NCBI GenBank assembly: GCA_007117235.1
Contig: SKGY01000081.1
Coordinates: 1-11,196 of the forward strand
Direction: 5' to 3'
DNA from: Balneolaceae bacterium
Lineage (GTDB): Bacteria > Bacteroidota > Rhodothermia > Balneolales > Balneolaceae
DNA: 11,196 nucleotides
In this document: positions 7,349-11,196 of the stretch, piece by piece
How the letters are laid out: the number at the start of each line of letters is the position of its first letter
Position numbering within the stretch: the first letter of the stretch is position 1
Notes under the pieces: model-generated
What the model saw: only the letters and a program-made list of their open reading frames with translations
Database searches by the model: none
Told to the model about the DNA's origin: nothing
Position numbers and translations under genes: made by a program

Positions 7349-7373
7349 ACTCAAGACTAAAATCTCAAGACTT
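7349..7373 (+). repeat. Short direct repeat in the OsmC-methyltransferase gap
   Basis: The word tcaagact occurs at 7351-7358 and again at 7365-7372, 14 bp apart, just before the ATG at 7377. With flanks the first copy reads aactcaagact, close to the aactcaggact arm of the inverted repeat at 193-207. The repeat fills half of the 46-bp gap and leaves no Shine-Dalgarno. Confidence 0.6.
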
Positions 7374-7376
7374 ATT

Positions 7377-8195
7377 ATGGAACCTAGACTACAACGACGC
7401 GTGCAACGATACGGTTGGGATAAAGCCGCTGAATACTATGATAAATCATGGAAAGATCAGCTTAAACCGTCTCAGGATAAATTACTTGAAATGGCAGACC
7501 CTAAACCGGGAGAAAAAGTTATAGAAACATCCTGTGGCACAGGGCTTGTTACATTTCGTATTGCAAAAAAAATAGGAGCAAATGGCCATATTTTAGCTAC
7601 AGACTTATCTGACACAATGATTGACATGGCCAACTCGATAGCCAGTGATATGGATTTTGAAAACATAACTTTCCAAAGAATGGATGCTGAAGAACTTAAA
7701 GTGAGTGAAAATAAGTTTGACCTTGGTATTTGCAGTCTTGGATTAATGTATTTCCCCTTTCCGGATAAAGCTCTTAAAGAATTATTCCGGGCTCTAAAAC
7801 CTGAAGGCAGAGTGGCCGTTTCCGTATGGGGTGAAAGAAAAAACTGCGGCTGGGCTGAAATTTTCCCAATAGTAGACAAACATGTGGCTTCCGATGTTTG
7901 CCCTATGTTTTTTCAGCAGGGAACAGGAAATACACTCCGGTTTAATATGGAAAAAGCAGGGTTCACTGACATCGAATCAGAACGTTTCCCCGCTACTATT
8001 CACTATCCCAACGATGATGAGGCCCTTACTGCGGCTTTTGCAGGTGGCCCTGTTGCGCTGGCCTATCAAAAATTTGATGACACCACCCGCAACATTGTTC
8101 ATAAAGATTACCTGACATCAATTCAGCTATATAAAACTGATAATGGATATGACATACCCGGTGAGTTTGTAGTTATGAAGGGTGTGAAAAAATAA
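7377..8195 (+). CDS. Class I SAM-dependent methyltransferase (second, distinct)
   Basis: This 272-residue predicted methyltransferase is not a duplicate of the one at 6137: the N-terminus (RRVQRYGWDKAAEYYDKSW) and the C-terminal third differ. Motif I reads VIETSCGTG (48-56), with Thr-Ser instead of the commoner Gly before the CGTG core. The post-strand-2 acid is in ATDLSDTMIDMA (74-85), then FQRMDAEEL, motif FDLGICSLGLMYFPFPD and the LFRALKPEGRVAVSVW strand. The family is widespread and usually labelled UbiE-like, but no quinone-specific evidence is present, so the name is not used. Residues after about 150 form a variable substrate-binding part. It ends 6 bp from the converging M48 protease gene with no terminator between, so the two transcripts probably overlap. 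Substrate unknown. Confidence 0.9.
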   Translation: MEPRLQRRVQRYGWDKAAEYYDKSWKDQLKPSQDKLLEMADPKPGEKVIETSCGTGLVTFRIAKKIGANGHILATDLSDTMIDMANSIASDMDFENITFQRMDAEELKVSENKFDLGICSLGLMYFPFPDKALKELFRALKPEGRVAVSVWGERKNCGWAEIFPIVDKHVASDVCPMFFQQGTGNTLRFNMEKAGFTDIESERFPATIHYPNDDEALTAAFAGGPVALAYQKFDDTTRNIVHKDYLTSIQLYKTDNGYDIPGEFVVMKGVKK

Positions 8196-8201
8196 GCAAG
8201 G

Positions 8202-9437
8202 TTAACTGCCGTTTCGAATCGCATTAATTCGCTGCAAAGCAGGTGGATGAGAGTAGTTCAAAAATACGTAGAACGGGTGAGGAGTAAGATTACTCAGATT
8301 ATCCTTTGAAAGTTTCTTGAGCACATTCACCATCTCTTCAGGTTGTTGAATGGTGGTTGCTGCATAGTGATCAGCCTCATACTCATGTTTACGGCTCATC
8401 ATCTGCATAAATATCCCAAGAATGGTTTCAACCGGGGAGTAAAGCAGACCAAAGAAAAGAAGCCCGGCATAAATGCTCATCTGCTCCATAAAAAAGGCAT
8501 CAAACAGCGCCGATACCTGCAGGAAAATAGAAAGCAGCGCAAACATGATTCCGGTATGTAATATTGATATCGTCATATTTTTGACGATGTGCTTCTTCTT
8601 ATAATGTCCAATTTCATGGGCGAGCACTGCTACAAGCTCTTCGGTTGTGTGATTCTCAATAAGGGTATCAAACAGGGCAATACGTTTGTTTTTACCGAAT
8701 CCTGTGAAGAACGCATTTGATTTGGATGATCGTTTTGAACCATCCATCACATAAATACCCTGAAGTGGAAAGTCCACCTTCTCTGCATAGGCTTCTATTG
8801 CCTGACGAAGTTCTCCATCTTCAAGCGGCTCAAATTTGTTGAACAGCGGCATGATCCATGTTGGAGCGATGTACTGCATCACCAGAGAAAAAGCAGTCAC
8901 TGCCAGCCACGCATAGACCCACGCCCATGTTCCTCCAAATTCAAAAAATGCGATGATTCCGGCAAGCAGAGGCGCACCGATAATTATGGTTAACAGCAAT
9001 CCTTTCAGACGATCCATCACAAAAGTTTTGGCGTTGGTTTTATTGAATCCAAACCGCTCTTCTATCACAAATGTGGAGTAGATACCAAAAGGAAGAGAGA
9101 TTATTGTTTTTGCGAGTATCAGTGCTCCGATAAAAATAAGTCCGGTTCCAATCACCCCAAACTCAAACCCGCGTGCCCATTGGTCGAGCCAGTTGAATCC
9201 GCCCGCAAACCAGAATACAAGCAGCAGTAACAGGTCAAACGTCCCGGTTACAAAACCGAATTTTGTATTTACGCGGGTATACTCTTGAGATTTTGCATAG
9301 GTTTCTTCGTCATAGACTCCTTCAAATTCATCGGGCAGGTCAGTTGATAATGCCTTCAGATTCAGGCGATTTGATATAATTCCAAGTGTGAAATCGATGA
9401 TGATAGCCGCCAGAATTATGATTATAAAAATATTCAT
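8202..9437 (-). CDS. M48 family zinc metalloprotease, Ste24/CAAX protease 1-like
   Basis: This 411-residue integral membrane protease probably degrades membrane or misfolded proteins; in eukaryotes the family also trims CAAX-box proteins. The zinc motif HEIGH (His274, Glu275, His278) lies in VAVLAHEIGHYKKKH, and the third ligand is Glu352 in SRKHEYEAD. The family signatures SNAFFTGFGKNKRIALFDTLI (240-260) and SHPPALQRINAI (396-407) flank the site. Several transmembrane helices are visible: about 2-20, 62-80, 95-113, 148-166, 172-190, 290-310 and 322-342. Length fits the Ste24 group rather than the short HtpX group. The start is certain because TAA lies directly before the ATG. It follows the patatin gene on the same strand, 148 bp downstream, across a palindromic intergenic region. 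No Shine-Dalgarno is seen. Confidence 0.95.
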   Translation of the reverse strand: MNIFIIIILAAIIIDFTLGIISNRLNLKALSTDLPDEFEGVYDEETYAKSQEYTRVNTKFGFVTGTFDLLLLLVFWFAGGFNWLDQWARGFEFGVIGTGLIFIGALILAKTIISLPFGIYSTFVIEERFGFNKTNAKTFVMDRLKGLLLTIIIGAPLLAGIIAFFEFGGTWAWVYAWLAVTAFSLVMQYIAPTWIMPLFNKFEPLEDGELRQAIEAYAEKVDFPLQGIYVMDGSKRSSKSNAFFTGFGKNKRIALFDTLIENHTTEELVAVLAHEIGHYKKKHIVKNMTISILHTGIMFALLSIFLQVSALFDAFFMEQMSIYAGLLFFGLLYSPVETILGIFMQMMSRKHEYEADHYAATTIQQPEEMVNVLKKLSKDNLSNLTPHPFYVFLNYSHPPALQRINAIRNGS

Positions 9438-9439
9438 TT

Positions 9440-9592
9440 ACAGTAATTCAGTGTGTCAGTTGGTTTGATAGAATTGTCAAAATAGGAGTTCCTGAACAGA
9501 GTCGTAACTTTTAATTCAACTTATAAATCAAGAATCCTGCACTGAAACTGACACACTGTTGCCACTGGCACACTGTAAAACTGAATTACTGT
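9440..9592. repeat. Split inverted repeat filling the patatin-protease gap
   Basis: The left arm at 9440-9461 (22 bp) is matched on the right in two pieces: aactgacacactg at 9546-9558 and ctgaattactgt at 9581-9592. The two pieces together equal the complement of the left arm, with an extra segment between them that contains a second near-copy of gcacactgt and a small palindrome tgccactggca (9560-9570). The right end includes the patatin TAA stop (9586-9588), and the left arm ends 2 bp from the protease ATG. It may be a mobile-repeat relic or an mRNA hairpin; no T-run marks it as a terminator. Confidence 0.7.
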
Positions 9593-10344
9593 AAAGCATT
9601 CATAGCCGCCTTGTACCCTTCTTCGATCAGTTTTTCTGCCTCGCCGGTATCAGCCATGCTGTAGGCGCCAAGCTCGGGTTGAATCAGCATGGTTTTTTTA
9701 TCCTCGATCTGTTCTTTAATCATATTATCCAGAGCAATATCAAAGGTATTTATTAACACGTTTAGAATGTTCTCAGGTCGCTTATACTGTCTGTTTGTAA
9801 TTAAATCGACGCCGATAATATCTCTTGCCCCCATCTCTCTCAATGGGGTGATAGGTACATTTTCACAGAGCACACCATCAACCAGAAGCATGTCGTCCCA
9901 TTCAACGGGTGTAAATATTCCGGGCAGGCAGGTACTGGCCATTACTGCCTTATACAACGGGCCTTCTTTAAGGACTACTTTTTTACCTGTAACAATATCA
10001 GTGGAAATCATACAGAGAGGAATATTTGCATCCTCTATATTTACCTTCCCTATTTGATCCAGTATCGACTTTCCCAGTTTCTCATTGCTCAATAAACCCA
10101 TTTTTGAAAGTTTAAACGCGGTAATATCGAGCCAATCCAAATCCAGCGCTAACTCTTCCAGTTTTTCTATGGAAGTTCCAAATGCAATATGGGCAGCTAC
10201 GAATGCACCAATACTGGTTCCCGAAATAAAATCAGGCTTAATATCTAACTCATTAAACGCTTTCATAACCCCTACATGAGCCGCACCCAAAGCTGCACCC
10301 CCTCCTAATGCAATTCCAAGCTTCTTGAATTTTTTCTTTTTCAT
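9586..10344 (-). CDS. Patatin-like phospholipase, RssA-like
   Basis: This 252-residue cytoplasmic serine hydrolase likely cleaves acyl chains from phospholipids. The oxyanion-hole loop reads GGGAALGAAHVGV (14-26), the nucleophile elbow GTSIG (42-46) places Ser44, and the catalytic Asp156 lies in LLVDGVLCENVP. The Ser-Asp dyad is therefore complete. The oxyanion loop has Ala-Ala-Leu where many family members have Gly-Ala-Arg. The region KAVMASTCLPGIFTPVEWDD between the two sites is also family-typical. The length matches single-domain RssA-like proteins without transmembrane or signal segments; the N-terminus is simply lysine-rich. It is upstream of the M48 protease on the same strand and diverges from the dioxygenase gene across an 87-bp gap. 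No Shine-Dalgarno; the start is preceded by an A-rich stretch. Physiological substrate unknown. Confidence 0.93.
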   Translation of the reverse strand: MKKKKFKKLGIALGGGAALGAAHVGVMKAFNELDIKPDFISGTSIGAFVAAHIAFGTSIEKLEELALDLDWLDITAFKLSKMGLLSNEKLGKSILDQIGKVNIEDANIPLCMISTDIVTGKKVVLKEGPLYKAVMASTCLPGIFTPVEWDDMLLVDGVLCENVPITPLREMGARDIIGVDLITNRQYKRPENILNVLINTFDIALDNMIKEQIEDKKTMLIQPELGAYSMADTGEAEKLIEEGYKAAMNALQ

Positions 10345-10431
10345 CAGATTTTTGTAAATTAGTTTAATGTTGAACTATTTATTCGGATGCCTTGTTCTCA
10401 GTTTAAACAGAAAGTAATTAATCATTCTAAG
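10345..10431. promoter_or_regulatory. Short divergent promoter region, patatin / dioxygenase
   Basis: These 87 AT-rich bp must carry start signals for both diverging genes. An 8-bp palindrome gtttaaac is centred at 10401-10408. No promoter consensus stands out convincingly on either strand. Confidence 0.35.
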
Positions 10432-11196
10432 ATGTCACACAAAATAAAAGGACTTCATCATATTACAGCAGTATCAGGTCCTCCACAGGAGAATTTCGAC
10501 TTTTACCGCAATAAGCTTGGGTTACGATTCACCAAAAAAACGATCAATTTTGATGACCCGTTTACTTATCACCTCTATTATGGCAATTACAATGCCACCC
10601 CGGGAAGTGCGATTACATTTTTTCCCTGGAATCATGTCCCCGAAGGAAAAATAAACAGCGGTGAAGCAACTGTTGTGCAGTACACCATCCCAAAAGGATC
10701 ACTCAATTATTGGAAAGAGAGATTCAGCGAACTCAATATTGAACATGGTAAATCTTTCGAACATTTTGGATTTACTCACCTGCCATTTACCGACAATGAT
10801 GGAATGAAACTCGAGCTTGTTGAGGATGAGCTTGGTGGACAACTCGACACCAAAGGTTATGGTGGAGTTACTGATAGCCACGCTATCAGAGGATTCTTCG
10901 GTACTACTCTAAGTCTAAAAGAGACGGGGAGAACGGCTGAAATACTCAAAGAGTTTGGTTGGAAGGAGGAAGGAACAGAGAATGGTGACGTACGGTTTTC
11001 ATCTGAACCCGATAATCAGCTTGGACGATATATCGATCTCAGAAAAGAAGATATTTCAGGTCAGTTTGGACGCGGTTCAGTTCACCACATTGCATTTCGC
11101 GTGCCGGATGATGAAGCTCAGGCTTACTGGAGAGAGACCATTTTGAAAATGGGTTTTGAAAAAAAAAAAAAAAAAAACCGGGACTACTTCCGCTCC
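10432..11196 (+). CDS. Glyoxalase-fold ring-cleaving dioxygenase (MhqO/PcpA-like), 3' truncated
   Basis: An open frame of 255 codons runs off the window end. It encodes a vicinal-oxygen-chelate protein of the group that includes hydroquinone/ring-cleaving dioxygenases such as MhqO and PcpA. Visible landmarks are GLHHITAVSG at 7-16 (His10 is the probable first Fe(II) ligand), YRNKLGLRFTKKTINFDDP, YHLYYGNYNATPGSAITFFPW, a second-domain start IRGFFGTTLSL (152-162) and VHHIAFRVPDDEAQ (217-230), with His219 or His218 as the second ligand. The glutamate ligand would lie past the end. Near the end, 19 consecutive A (11159-11177) encode five lysines (244-248); the frame then continues into NRDYFRS, a family-typical segment, so the gene is not frameshifted here. 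Substrate probably an aromatic or quinone compound (inference). Confidence 0.88.
   Translation, partial: MSHKIKGLHHITAVSGPPQENFDFYRNKLGLRFTKKTINFDDPFTYHLYYGNYNATPGSAITFFPWNHVPEGKINSGEATVVQYTIPKGSLNYWKERFSELNIEHGKSFEHFGFTHLPFTDNDGMKLELVEDELGGQLDTKGYGGVTDSHAIRGFFGTTLSLKETGRTAEILKEFGWKEEGTENGDVRFSSEPDNQLGRYIDLRKEDISGQFGRGSVHHIAFRVPDDEAQAYWRETILKMGFEKKKKKNRDYFRS
11159..11177 (+). repeat. Run of 19 A inside the dioxygenase gene
   Basis: Nineteen uninterrupted A bases finish a Glu codon, make five Lys codons and begin an Asn codon. The frame on both sides fits the dioxygenase family. Such a run is prone to replication and transcription slippage and also to sequencing or assembly error, especially because it lies 19 bp from the window end. 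Confidence 0.95.

Noticed and set aside
7377..8195. Naming the second methyltransferase UbiE
   Set aside because: Only the general class I fold is visible; the specific ubiquinone/menaquinone methyltransferase signatures are not seen.
11150..11196. Frameshift or pseudogene at the A-run of the dioxygenase
   Set aside because: The frame after the run (NRDYFRS) fits the family, so with 19 A the reading frame is intact; only artefact or slippage remain open.
1..11196. tRNA, rRNA, CRISPR array, insertion sequence or prophage
   Set aside because: No cloverleaf with conserved T-loop, no regularly spaced direct repeats and no transposase, integrase or phage structural gene was seen.

Overview
The window most likely comes from a chromosome of the Bacteroidota/FCB group, and probably from a Balneolota/Rhodothermota-type marine or halophilic bacterium. 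The reasons are an ECF sigma factor of the Sig-70_X6 type next to the start of its serine/threonine kinase gene, a CBM9-like/DUF5916 outer-membrane protein, a TPR lipoprotein, A-rich translation starts mostly lacking Shine-Dalgarno sequences, and moderate GC content. The taxonomic placement is inference from gene content. No rRNA, tRNA, CRISPR array, transposase or phage gene was seen.

Layout. At 1-762 (minus strand) lie an ECF sigma factor and, downstream of it, the first 46 codons of a predicted Ser/Thr protein kinase. A 15-bp perfect inverted repeat sits between them and includes the sigma factor's stop codon. At 975-4786 (plus) are a TPR lipoprotein and a CBM9-like/DUF5916 beta-barrel protein, probably co-transcribed. 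At 4957-5658 (minus) is a secreted protein of unknown family with six tandem 7-residue Trp/Pro units. A 478-bp AT-rich non-coding divergent region (5659-6136) follows. At 6137-8195 (plus) is a tight three-gene run: a class I methyltransferase, an OsmC-family protein and a second, unrelated class I methyltransferase. At 8202-10344 (minus) are a Ste24-type M48 membrane protease and, upstream of it, an RssA-like patatin phospholipase, separated by another intergenic inverted repeat. From 10432 to the window end (plus) runs a truncated glyoxalase-fold ring-cleaving dioxygenase of the MhqO/PcpA type, which carries a run of 19 A near its cut-off end.

How the genes may work together. The sigma/kinase pair looks like a signalling module. 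The TPR lipoprotein and DUF5916 barrel are both envelope proteins. The methyltransferase-OsmC-methyltransferase run suggests small-molecule or thiol/peroxide detoxification, but no substrate can be read from sequence. The protease and phospholipase are membrane/lipid housekeeping enzymes. The most distinctive signals are the Trp/Pro heptad protein, the stop-codon-spanning inverted repeats between co-directional genes, and the in-frame A19 tract that encodes five lysines where relatives of the dioxygenase usually have a non-lysine segment.
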